Part shown: positions 17,882 through 27,078 of the stretch, in pieces
Position numbering within the stretch: the first letter of the stretch is position 1
How the letters are laid out: each line of letters begins with the position of its first letter
Assembly: GCA_027622975.1 (NCBI GenBank)
Contig: JAQBVN010000012.1
Span: forward strand, 1-64,000
Direction: 5' to 3'
DNA length: 64,000 bases
From: Bacteroidota bacterium
Lineage (GTDB): Bacteria > Bacteroidota > Bacteroidia > Flavobacteriales_D > Sanyastnellaceae
Program-made: the position numbers and the translations under genes
Notes under the pieces: generated by a model
What the model was told of the DNA's origin: nothing
The model's input: the letters and a program-made list of their open reading frames with translations, nothing else
Databases searched by the model: none

Positions 17882-20800
17882 ATGATGCGGTTTGCAACGT
17901 TTTTGGGAGCGATTCTCGTCTCTTTCAGCGCCATGGCGCAAGTGGGAGCGGGTACGCTGAAGGGTCGTGTCACAGATTTTGACACGAAAGACGCCCTGCC
18001 TTTTGCCTCAGTGGTGCTGTTCCTCAACGGGAACCAAGTGGCTGGTACCAACACGGATTTTGATGGTGAATACACCATCAAGCCGATTCAGCCAGGCACG
18101 TATGACGTGTTGTTCAGCTTCGTGGGCTACCAGTCCAAAAAGGTGACCGGCGTCAAAATCACTGCCAACAAAATTCAGTTTGTCAACTCCGAGCTCGGCG
18201 CTGGGGTGATGATGGAAGAGGCTGAAGTGGTCGAATACTCCGTCCCTTTGATTGACAAAGACGGGGGGTCGTCCGGCGGCACCATCAGCCGCGAAGACAT
18301 TGACAAGCTTCCTGGTCGTTCGGCCACGAGCATCGCCCAAACCGTGGCAGGTGCCAGCACCGCCGGAACGGATGGAGGCGTAAGCATTCGTGGGGCGCGG
18401 ACGTCTTCTACCTGGTACTACATCGACGGCATCAAGGTCCGCGGTTCAGCGGCCCTTCCCAAATCGGCCATTGAAGAGGTTCAGGTGGTCACAGGCGGAA
18501 TCCCTGCCAACATCGGGGACGCCACAGGTGGTGTCATCAACATCTCCTTGAGAAACTCGAGCCGGACATGGTTCGGGGGTGGAGAAGTGATCACGTCAGG
18601 CCTTCCCTTGGACGAGACCGCCATCGGCCTTGACCGCTTTGGATACAACTTGGCTGAAGGTTCGTTGTCAGGCCCGATTTTGTGGCGCAAGAATGCTGAC
18701 GGCGAGCGCACGGACCCTCTGTTGGGTTTGTTCTTGTCCGGAAACTACACATACCAAAAAGACACTCGCCCCACCTTCGGCGGCGTGTACCGCATGAGCG
18801 ACAGTGCACGCGCTGAGATTTTGGCCAACCCTCTCCGCCAAAACATCAGCTCGTCAGGTGAAGTCAACGGGGCGCTCTTCAATGCAGACTTCTTGACTCC
18901 GGACGACTTCACGCGCACCCCAACGCGTTTGAACAACGCGAACCAGTCCGCCAACTTGGTGGCCAAAATCGACGTCAACACCAACGAAACGACGAGCTTG
19001 ACGTTTGGTTTGACAGGCGCGGCAAGCCGAAGCAACGACTTCAGCTACGCCAACTCCCTGATGAACTGGGAAAACAACAACCTCAGCACGGGCTTCGATT
19101 GGCGCGGCTACGTCAAATTCAGCCAGCGCTTCACGGATGAGGAAGGCGAAGGAAGCGCGGGGGGATTGAAAAACGTCTTCTACTCCATCATGGCCGACTT
19201 TTCTCAGAGTTACGGCAAAGTGGAGGATGCTTCGCATGGCGACGACTTCTTCAAGTATGGTCACGTCGGCAAATTCAACATCTACCAACAGAACAGCTAT
19301 GCCTACGATCAAGCCGCAGGCTACTTCCGCCACAACGGATGGGAAGACACGCTTGTGACTTACGAATCGTCGGTGTACAATCCGGAGCTTGCCGCCATCA
19401 ACAACCAGTATTTTTCGCTGTTTGACAACACGCCGTCGGTTTCTTTCAATGGCAACCAATTCACCGTCGAACCTGGTCCCTACTCGAGCCTTTTGGCAGT
19501 GCAGAATGGCAATGCCTTGCTCAACGGCCAAAACCCGGCTGGGACCTACGGATTGTGGAGCTACTACGGCGCCCAAGGCAACAGCTACGGAATCAGCAAC
19601 AACACGCAATTCCGGGTGTCTGCTGCAGGATCGGGAGACATCGGGGACCATGCCCTTCAATTGGGCTTTGAATACGAGCAGCGCAGAGATGCGTTCTTCT
19701 CGCTCAGCCCCATCGGTCTTTGGACTTTGGCTCGTTTGACGACCAACTCGCACATCAAAGAGCTTGACCTGAAGGACAGCACAATCACCAATGTGGGTTC
19801 AGACTTCTACGTCACGTACGACCGATTGCTCGGCGACAACCAATTTGAGTTTGACCGAAACCTTCGCGCAGCATTGGGAGCTGGAGAAACCCAGTTGATC
19901 AACGTCGATGCGATTGATCCAGAGTTCTTCACGCTGGACATGTTTGGTGCTGACGACCTGTTGAACCAGGGAAGCAACTATGTGAGCTACGGTGGGTACG
20001 ATCCTTACGGCAACCGCACATCTGGAAGGCCAACCATCGAAGATTTCTTCAACGAAACCAACGACGCAGGCTACAACACGCGCCCCATCGGTGCCTACGA
20101 GCCCATCTACATCGCGGGCTACATCATGGACAAGTTCACGTTTGACGACATCATCTTCAACGTGGGTCTGCGGGTCGACCGGTTTGACGCCAACCAGCCC
20201 GTGCTGAAGGACCCCTACGTGGTGGGTCAATCCTACAGCGTGGGAGACATTCGCGGTGAACTCATCAACGACCTGAACGGCAACGCCGACATCCCAGAAA
20301 ACATCGGAGACGATTTCACGGTGTACGTGGATGCATTGGAAGATCCTAGCTCCATTGTCGGTTTCCGCAGCGGTGATACGTGGTACAACGCCTTGGGAAC
20401 GGAAATCTCAGACCCAGACATCTTGGCGGTCAACACAGCTTATCCTGCCCCATGGTTGAAGCCCAACGACAACGCCACGGGTGACGATCCTTTTGAACTG
20501 ACTTCTGAAGCGTTCAGGGACTACAACCCTGCCGTCAACTTGATGCCGCGGATTTCATTCTCGTTCAACATCAGTGACGAGGCGGTCTTCTTTGCCCACT
20601 ACGACATTTTGACGCAGCGACCCACGTCGAGCAACCGCTTCTCCCCCATCGACTACCTCTTCTTGGAGAGCCGAAACAACCTCATTTCCAACCCCGATTT
20701 GCGTCCTGAAAAGACCATTGATTACGAATTGGGCTTCCAGCAGGTGTTGACCAAAACGTCGAGCTTGAAAATCTCCGCATACTACAAGGAGATGCGAGAC

Positions 20801-21646
20801 ATGATTCAGGTACGCAACTTCACAGGTGCTTACCCACGTCCCTACAAGGCCTTTGGCAACCTCGACTTTGGAACGGTGAAGGGCTTCACCATTGGATACG
20901 ACCTGCGTCGGACAGGCAACGTGCGTTTGAATGCCAACTACACCTTGCAATTCGCGGATGGAACGGGCTCGACGACCCAAACGGCACTCGCACTGATCAA
21001 TGCCGGTTTGCCAAACTTGCGCTCCATCAATCCTTTCAACTACGACCAACGTCACCGCATTGTGGCCAACGTCGACTACCGTTATGGTGAAGGGGCCGAT
21101 TACAATGGGCCCGTGGCGATGATCGGTGGCAAAGAGCGTCAGATTTTGGCCAACACGGGATTGAACTTCATCGCCAACCTCGGATCGGGCACGCCCTACA
21201 CGGCATCGACCATTGCCACACCCATTACAGGTGAAATCAGTCCGTCCACCGAGGGGTCCATCAACGGCAGCCGATTGCCTTGGCAGTTCAACTTGGACGC
21301 CAACCTCGACAAGAACTTCACCATCACATATGGTGGAGGCAAGGCAGAAGCTCCCTCCACGGTGTCTTCAGGAGACGCCGCACCTCAAGCGGCCACCAAA
21401 ACGACCAACCTCAATGTGTATCTGTGGGTGGGCAACGTCCTGAACACACGAAACATCAATTCTGTGTATCGTTTCACCGGGGTTTCGGATGACGATGGAT
21501 ACTTGGCTGCAGCGCAATACCAGCCGCTGATCAACAGCCAAAACGATCCCAACGCCTTCCGCAACTACTACAGCATGTATGTAGACAACCCCTTCAACTT
21601 GGGCCTGCCACGTACGGTGCGCCTGGGTGTCAAGTTTGACTTCTGA
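17882..21646 (+). CDS. TonB-dependent receptor with carboxypeptidase-regulatory-like N-domain
   Basis: 1254 residues. The signal peptide (MMRFATFLGAILVSFSAMAQ) is followed by a carboxypeptidase-D regulatory-like domain (GTLKGRVTDFDTKDALPFAS, TNTDFDGEYTIKPIQPGTYDV) to about residue 105. Then comes the plug (RSATSIAQTVAG, DGGVSIRGARTSSTWYYIDG, IEEVQVVTGGIPANIGDATGG) and the 22-strand outer-membrane barrel with a terminal aromatic residue (VRLGVKFDF). These proteins move substrates through the outer membrane using TonB energy. The substrate is unknown; there is no SusD partner. The gene is followed 2 bp later by the large secreted protein, so the two probably work together. Confidence 0.95.
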   Translation: MMRFATFLGAILVSFSAMAQVGAGTLKGRVTDFDTKDALPFASVVLFLNGNQVAGTNTDFDGEYTIKPIQPGTYDVLFSFVGYQSKKVTGVKITANKIQFVNSELGAGVMMEEAEVVEYSVPLIDKDGGSSGGTISREDIDKLPGRSATSIAQTVAGASTAGTDGGVSIRGARTSSTWYYIDGIKVRGSAALPKSAIEEVQVVTGGIPANIGDATGGVINISLRNSSRTWFGGGEVITSGLPLDETAIGLDRFGYNLAEGSLSGPILWRKNADGERTDPLLGLFLSGNYTYQKDTRPTFGGVYRMSDSARAEILANPLRQNISSSGEVNGALFNADFLTPDDFTRTPTRLNNANQSANLVAKIDVNTNETTSLTFGLTGAASRSNDFSYANSLMNWENNNLSTGFDWRGYVKFSQRFTDEEGEGSAGGLKNVFYSIMADFSQSYGKVEDASHGDDFFKYGHVGKFNIYQQNSYAYDQAAGYFRHNGWEDTLVTYESSVYNPELAAINNQYFSLFDNTPSVSFNGNQFTVEPGPYSSLLAVQNGNALLNGQNPAGTYGLWSYYGAQGNSYGISNNTQFRVSAAGSGDIGDHALQLGFEYEQRRDAFFSLSPIGLWTLARLTTNSHIKELDLKDSTITNVGSDFYVTYDRLLGDNQFEFDRNLRAALGAGETQLINVDAIDPEFFTLDMFGADDLLNQGSNYVSYGGYDPYGNRTSGRPTIEDFFNETNDAGYNTRPIGAYEPIYIAGYIMDKFTFDDIIFNVGLRVDRFDANQPVLKDPYVVGQSYSVGDIRGELINDLNGNADIPENIGDDFTVYVDALEDPSSIVGFRSGDTWYNALGTEISDPDILAVNTAYPAPWLKPNDNATGDDPFELTSEAFRDYNPAVNLMPRISFSFNISDEAVFFAHYDILTQRPTSSNRFSPIDYLFLESRNNLISNPDLRPEKTIDYELGFQQVLTKTSSLKISAYYKEMRDMIQVRNFTGAYPRPYKAFGNLDFGTVKGFTIGYDLRRTGNVRLNANYTLQFADGTGSTTQTALALINAGLPNLRSINPFNYDQRHRIVANVDYRYGEGADYNGPVAMIGGKERQILANTGLNFIANLGSGTPYTASTIATPITGEISPSTEGSINGSRLPWQFNLDANLDKNFTITYGGGKAEAPSTVSSGDAAPQAATKTTNLNVYLWVGNVLNTRNINSVYRFTGVSDDDGYLAAAQYQPLINSQNDPNAFRNYYSMYVDNPFNLGLPRTVRLGVKFDF

Positions 21647-21648
21647 TC

Positions 21649-24600
21649 ATGCCAAGCAAGCAGATGAACCGCATTCTCACACTCACCACACTTTGCCTCC
21701 TAGGGTCCACCGCATGGGGCTACAAATACGTCGGCGACGGAACCCCGGGTGAAACCGCCGGAAGCAACACGCAGCCCGCATTGCGTGCTGCAGCTTGTGC
21801 CCCAGCCACTGGCCTGCGCGACCTCGAATGGAACAACGTTCGGGCCTTGATCGAAACGGGTGGGTCGCTGTGGCAAGACCGCGCCACAAGCCAAGCTGCC
21901 TACGAGGTGCCCAAAGGCAGCGGACTGAGTTCGCTCTACGCCGGCGCGCTTTGGATGGGTGGAATCAGTCCTGACCAGCAATTGAAGCTGGCCGCTCTGA
22001 CTTTCCGAAACCGTGGCAACGACTATTGGACGGGACCGTTGACCAACGACGGGGCGGCTGAAGTGGACGCCAACACCTGTTCAGAGTACGATGAATTCTT
22101 CGTATCCACCCGCTCAGATGCCCAGCGTCATCGTCAATATTTTGATGCTGTCGCGGCGGGCACGGTGGATGAGGAATTCCCCGAAGGCTACGCCATGCCA
22201 GGCTACTTCCGGGACTACCCTGCCCACGGAAACACGGAGTTGAACCAAGATTACTACCTCGCTCCATTCAAGGACTACGACGGCGATGGCTTCTACTCTC
22301 CTGAAAATGGCGACTACCCTTGGTACGATTTCTTGCAAGAGATTGACTGCAAGAACCGCCGTCGTGAAGACATCGTCCCTCTGTACGGTGACCGAAACTT
22401 CTACTGGATCTTCAACGACAAAGGCAACGTTCACTCGGAGTCACAAGGCGAGCCCATCGGGATGGAAATCCGCGCTCAAGCCTTCGCCTTCTCGACCAAC
22501 GACGAGGTGAACAACATGACATTTCACAACTACGTGCTCATCAACCAAGGCACCCAGACCTTGGCCAACACGTATTTTGGCGTATGGGTGGATGCTGACG
22601 TAGGAACCGCGACGGACGACTATGTCGGATGTGACGTGCAGCGAGGCCTCGGATATGCCTACAATGGTGACGCGGTGGACGAACCTTCTTCGAGCTCTCA
22701 AGGATACGGGGAGAACCCCCCGGCAGTCGGTGTGGACTTCTTTGAAGGTCCCTACCAAGACGCGGATGGCATCGACAACCCGCTGACGACCAACTTCAGC
22801 AACGCCATCGATTCTTTGGGTATTCCCTATGAAGGGATTGGCATTGGATACGGGGATGGAGTGGCAGATAACGAGCGCTTCGGAATGCGCCGTTTCGTGT
22901 ACTACAACAACTCGGGTAACCAAATCAACGGTGAGCCCGTCACCCCGCTTCACTTCTACAACTACATGAACGGGATTTGGAAGAACGGCCAAAAAATGGC
23001 CTACGGTGGTGACGGCGTGAGTGCCGCCACTGGCGCCAACCTCGACATTGAAGCTGACTACATGTTCCCTGGCGACACCGACCCCTTCAACTGGGGAACG
23101 GGCGGAACCAATGTGGAACCTTGGACTGAGGTCACATCCGGCAACCCTCCTGCCGACCGCCGCTTCATTCAGGCTGCGGGTCCGTTCACCTTGGAACCTG
23201 GGGATTACAACAACATCACCATGGGTGTGGTATGGGCCCGGGCCACTGCTGGGGATCCCGAAGAAAGTGTGAAGTTGATGAGAATCGCCGACGACAAGGC
23301 CCAAGCGTTGTTTGACAACTGCTTTGAAATCGTCTCCGGCCCCGATGCGCCCGATGTCACCATCCAGGAGCTTGAGAACGAGTTGATCCTCTACCTGACC
23401 AACGACAACCCGCTGTCCAACAACTACCGCGAGGAGTACCTCCAGTTTGACCCCGGAATTCCCAAGTTTGACATTGAAGGCAACTTGTACGACAGCCTCA
23501 ACCGCTCGTACACCTTTGAAGGCTATCAAATTTACCAATTGGCCAACGCGGAAGTGTCACCCGCGGATTTGGGTGACATCGACATGGCACGGATGATTTT
23601 CCAGTGCGATGTGACCAACGACATCGACGTGGTGGTGAACTACAACCAAGACTCGGAAATGGATTTGCCTGTTCCTTCGTTGATGGCCAACGGGGCCAAC
23701 GAAGGCATCCAGCATAGTTTCCGCGTGACAACGGACGCCTTTGCGCAGGGTGACAACAAGTTGGTGAACCACAAGACGTACTACTTCATGGCCTTGGCCT
23801 ATGGGTACAACAACTACGAGGATTACAACCCCATCACAGGATCGGGTCAGGATGTGCAGTACAAGGCTTCCCGGAAGGCTGCGGTTGGTTCCATCCGCGT
23901 GTACAGCGGCATCCCTCACAACCCCTCACCTGAGAGCGGCGGTTTGATTCAGGTGGCCAACTACGGCGATGGCATGGCCATCACACGCCTTGAAGGCTTG
24001 GGCAACGGCATGAACGATGTGGCTTTGACACCAGAGAGTGAGGAGCAGATTGTCAACAGCGCCAATGGCAAGCTTGGCGAGGTGACCTACCAAGGCGGGA
24101 TGGGCCCGGTGTCCGTTCGCGTGGTGGATCCTTTGTCGGTTCCTGAAGCGGACTTTGAGCTTCGCGTCTTGGGTGAGGCGGGCAACTTGGGCGAGGGTGA
24201 GGACGTGGAGTGGGTGTTGACCAACCTCACAGCCCTCGACTCAGCCATGACGGCGTCGGATTCATCCAAGGCCATTGTCACCAGCGACCGCACCATCGAC
24301 GTTCTCAACGAGCAACTGATTTTGGAGTGGGGTTTGGGGGTGACCATTCACCAACAGGTCTATGCCTCGGGCGCAGAGATTGCCACGCCTTTGGGTGCGA
24401 GCATCACCTTTGCCAACCCTCAGCAGCCTTGGTTGTTGGGCATCCCCGATGGTGAAGGCTTCACCGATGACAACTGGATTCGTGCGGGCAGCCAAGCCGG
24501 TGACGACAGCTCTCCCTTTGAGCTTGTCTACAACGACTTGATGGACGAGGACGAGGTGTACGAGAGCTTCCTCGGAGGCACCTGGGCCCCGTACTGCGTG

Positions 24601-25788
24601 GTGGCCTACACCGAGGCCGATGTGGAGGACCCCACCACGGGTGACATCTACGATTTTGAGCCTCTGTATGCTCCCACACGTGGCGACTTGGTTCGCTTGC
24701 AGCAGTGGAACACCCCAGAGTCCACCACCAGTGTTGACGTGGTCTTCACCAACGACCGCAGCAAGTGGACACGTTGCCCTGTGCTGGAGATGCAGCCCAA
24801 CTCGAATTTGGCACAAAACGTCACTGGCGAAGGCGGCAACTTCGAGAAGATGAACCTGCGTCGCCACCCCTCCGTGGACAAGTACGGAAAGGCCGCAGGA
24901 CAGGGAGGCAACGCACAGGATGCCAACTTGACCAGCAACGTCGGCATGGGATGGTTCCCCGGTTACGCCATCGACCTGACCACAGGTGAGCGCCTCAACA
25001 TGGCCTTTGGCGAGGACTCTTGGCTCAGTGCCGACAACGGCAAGGACATGATTTGGAATCCTTCGGCCAGCCGGCAATACCTCGGAGGACAACACTGGAT
25101 TTACGTCTTCAAGAGTGGACAGGCCGCTTCCGGTCAAGCCAACAGGATGCCTGCCTACGACAAGGGTGCCTTCCTCATGGAGCAACTCCTCGACCCAAGC
25201 ATCACCAACGAACGTCGCGCCTTCCGCGATTGTGCATGGGTGGGTTCTGCTCTGAGCAACCCAGATTTCCCCATGCTCTCCATCGAAGAGGGTCTGATCC
25301 CCAACGAAACCCGTGTGAGCCTGCGGGTGGCACGTCCGTACGACAAGTACAGCGCCACACTGCTCGACACCGACAACCTCGACGGAGCCAAGAACTTCTG
25401 GGATCCGCTCTACCAATTCTCCACCGCCGAGGTGGCCACACGCTTTGAGGAGGTCACAGTCTTGGAGGATGTGCTCGACCAAATCAACGTCGTGCCCAAC
25501 CCTTACTACGCCTACAGCCAGTATGAGACCGGAAAACTCGACAACCGAGTCAAGATTGTGAACCTGCCTGAAAAGTGCACCGTGCGCATCTACAACCTCT
25601 CAGGAACCCTCATTCGCACTTACGACAAAGCAGACCCTCTCACCTACGTCGATTGGGACCTCAAGAACGAGGCAAACGTACCCATCGCAGGAGGTGTCTA
25701 CATCATTCACGTCGACGTCCCAGGCGTAGGACAGACCATCCGCAAATGGTTCGGTGTGATGAGACCCATTGACCTTGACAACTTCTGA
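21649..25788 (+). CDS. Very large secreted protein with type IX secretion-like C-terminal domain
   Basis: 1379 residues. Starts: ATG 21649, or ATG 21664, which gives a cleaner signal peptide (MNRILTLTTLCLLGSTAWG). Long beta-rich regions follow, with Asp/Asn-rich loops such as KDYDGDGFYSPENGDYPWYD that could bind calcium. The last ~100 residues (NVVPNPYYAYSQYE, CTVRIYNLSGTLIRTYDK, GGVYIIHVDVPGVG) have the shape of a T9SS type A sorting/C-terminal domain, though the end is atypical (RPIDLDNF). It lies 2 bp after the TonB receptor and before a strong terminator, so the two genes form one unit. The role is unknown; cell-surface exposure is inferred. Confidence 0.8.
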   Translation: MPSKQMNRILTLTTLCLLGSTAWGYKYVGDGTPGETAGSNTQPALRAAACAPATGLRDLEWNNVRALIETGGSLWQDRATSQAAYEVPKGSGLSSLYAGALWMGGISPDQQLKLAALTFRNRGNDYWTGPLTNDGAAEVDANTCSEYDEFFVSTRSDAQRHRQYFDAVAAGTVDEEFPEGYAMPGYFRDYPAHGNTELNQDYYLAPFKDYDGDGFYSPENGDYPWYDFLQEIDCKNRRREDIVPLYGDRNFYWIFNDKGNVHSESQGEPIGMEIRAQAFAFSTNDEVNNMTFHNYVLINQGTQTLANTYFGVWVDADVGTATDDYVGCDVQRGLGYAYNGDAVDEPSSSSQGYGENPPAVGVDFFEGPYQDADGIDNPLTTNFSNAIDSLGIPYEGIGIGYGDGVADNERFGMRRFVYYNNSGNQINGEPVTPLHFYNYMNGIWKNGQKMAYGGDGVSAATGANLDIEADYMFPGDTDPFNWGTGGTNVEPWTEVTSGNPPADRRFIQAAGPFTLEPGDYNNITMGVVWARATAGDPEESVKLMRIADDKAQALFDNCFEIVSGPDAPDVTIQELENELILYLTNDNPLSNNYREEYLQFDPGIPKFDIEGNLYDSLNRSYTFEGYQIYQLANAEVSPADLGDIDMARMIFQCDVTNDIDVVVNYNQDSEMDLPVPSLMANGANEGIQHSFRVTTDAFAQGDNKLVNHKTYYFMALAYGYNNYEDYNPITGSGQDVQYKASRKAAVGSIRVYSGIPHNPSPESGGLIQVANYGDGMAITRLEGLGNGMNDVALTPESEEQIVNSANGKLGEVTYQGGMGPVSVRVVDPLSVPEADFELRVLGEAGNLGEGEDVEWVLTNLTALDSAMTASDSSKAIVTSDRTIDVLNEQLILEWGLGVTIHQQVYASGAEIATPLGASITFANPQQPWLLGIPDGEGFTDDNWIRAGSQAGDDSSPFELVYNDLMDEDEVYESFLGGTWAPYCVVAYTEADVEDPTTGDIYDFEPLYAPTRGDLVRLQQWNTPESTTSVDVVFTNDRSKWTRCPVLEMQPNSNLAQNVTGEGGNFEKMNLRRHPSVDKYGKAAGQGGNAQDANLTSNVGMGWFPGYAIDLTTGERLNMAFGEDSWLSADNGKDMIWNPSASRQYLGGQHWIYVFKSGQAASGQANRMPAYDKGAFLMEQLLDPSITNERRAFRDCAWVGSALSNPDFPMLSIEEGLIPNETRVSLRVARPYDKYSATLLDTDNLDGAKNFWDPLYQFSTAEVATRFEEVTVLEDVLDQINVVPNPYYAYSQYETGKLDNRVKIVNLPEKCTVRIYNLSGTLIRTYDKADPLTYVDWDLKNEANVPIAGGVYIIHVDVPGVGQTIRKWFGVMRPIDLDNF

Positions 25789-25804
25789 TTGTTCATGTGC
25801 TTCG

Positions 25805-25833
25805 AAGGGCGGCTCGCAAGGGCCGCCCTTTTT
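25805..25833 (+). terminator. Rho-independent terminator after the TonB receptor operon
   Basis: Perfect 9-bp stem AAGGGCGGC/GCCGCCCTT with an 8-nt loop, running into TTTTT, 16 bp after the stop codon. Confidence 0.9.
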
Positions 25834-25891
25834 CTTGAACCCAACGGAAACGTTTTTGGATTTTTTCGTTTCCTGACCATTCGCGGTGCTG

Positions 25892-25899
25892 TAGTTTTG
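25892..25899 (+). promoter_or_regulatory. -7 element TAGTTTTG for the efflux operon
   Basis: Exact TAnnTTTG match with TTTC 19 nt upstream as a possible -33 element, 43 nt before the ATG at 25943. Confidence 0.55.
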
Positions 25900-25942
25900 C
25901 GGCTACTTTGAACAACGCGGCATCGCGACATGCTTTAAGCGA

Positions 25943-27073
25943 ATGAAACAGACGATTTTGCGCGCCTTGGCGGGCTTGGTCATTTTGACCGTGGGGGTGA
26001 TGATGATGAACGCCTTGATCGGCATGAAGGGGACTCCTCCGGTGAAGCCGCGTGCTGTGAGTGCGCGGATGGTGAAAGGAATGGAAGTGATTTCTGACAC
26101 CACGCCACCGAAGGTTCGCATTGAGGGGCGGGTGCAAGCGCTCAACCGCATGACGATTCTCAGCGAGGTCAATGGCATGTTGCCAGTGGGCGGAAAGGAG
26201 TTTCGCGAGGGAGTCGCTTATTCCGCAGAGGAACCAATGCTGCGCGTGGACGATTCGGAATTGCGTGCTTCCCTTGTGGCACAGCGCAGCCAATGGTTGC
26301 AGCTTTTGGCCGGGTCGCTTGCCGACATCCAGGTGGATTTCCCGGAGCGTGCTGAGGTTTGGATGAGTTACGTTCAAGAATTGCGGGTCGATCAACGGTT
26401 GACCGAACTGCCTGAGCCAGCATCGGATCGGGAGCGCCTGTACTTGACAAGTCGGGGAATTGTGAGTGGGTACTACAGCATTCTCGCCAACGAGGAGCGT
26501 CTCGACAAATTCACGCTTCGCGCACCATTTGACGGCGTGGTGACTGGGGCGTTGGTGCAACCAGGCTCGATGGTGCGTGCAGGACAGCCCCTGGGAACGC
26601 TCGTGGGGACGAAGACCTTTGAAGTGAAATCTGCAGTGCACGCGCGTCATCTGGGTGTCCTTCAGGTGGGGGACCGCGTGGTCCTTCAGGACGAGGAGGG
26701 CTCCGTTGTCGCTCTCGGACGCGTGGCGCGCATTTCCGGCAATGTGGATGAAGCAACCCAAAGTGCAAGCGTTTACTGCGAGGTAGCTGCCGAGGTTGGC
26801 GAGGCACTTCGAGACGGACGCTTCCTGAGTGGCTATGTGGAGGGTGAACCGATGAACGGTGTCATGCTGCTGAATGAAGCTTTGCTCGAGGGCAAGAGAA
26901 GCACGCAGGTGTACTCCATTGCCGAAGGGCAATTGAAACTCGTGGACGTCCATGTGGTGCACCGCGACGCGGATGAAGTGCTTGTGACGGGCTTACAGCC
27001 TGGTACGGTGTTGCTGGCCGAACCCATCTCGGGGGCGTTCGAAGGATTGTTGGTTGAGCTTGTTCAACCCTGA
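25943..27073 (+). CDS. RND efflux periplasmic adaptor (membrane fusion protein)
   Basis: 376 residues. The N-terminal membrane anchor (AGLVILTVGVMMMNALIG) is followed by the lipoyl/barrel-sandwich halves (RIEGRVQALNRMTILSEVNG and KFTLRAPFDGVVTGALVQPGS), a short helical hairpin between them, and beta-barrel and membrane-proximal domains. The adaptor joins the inner-membrane RND pump to an outer-membrane channel. The helical hairpin is modest. It is 5 bp ahead of the RND-TolC fusion gene, so a full tripartite pump is encoded by just two genes. The substrate is not predictable. Confidence 0.92.
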   Translation: MKQTILRALAGLVILTVGVMMMNALIGMKGTPPVKPRAVSARMVKGMEVISDTTPPKVRIEGRVQALNRMTILSEVNGMLPVGGKEFREGVAYSAEEPMLRVDDSELRASLVAQRSQWLQLLAGSLADIQVDFPERAEVWMSYVQELRVDQRLTELPEPASDRERLYLTSRGIVSGYYSILANEERLDKFTLRAPFDGVVTGALVQPGSMVRAGQPLGTLVGTKTFEVKSAVHARHLGVLQVGDRVVLQDEEGSVVALGRVARISGNVDEATQSASVYCEVAAEVGEALRDGRFLSGYVEGEPMNGVMLLNEALLEGKRSTQVYSIAEGQLKLVDVHVVHRDADEVLVTGLQPGTVLLAEPISGAFEGLLVELVQP

Positions 27074-27078
27074 TCGCC

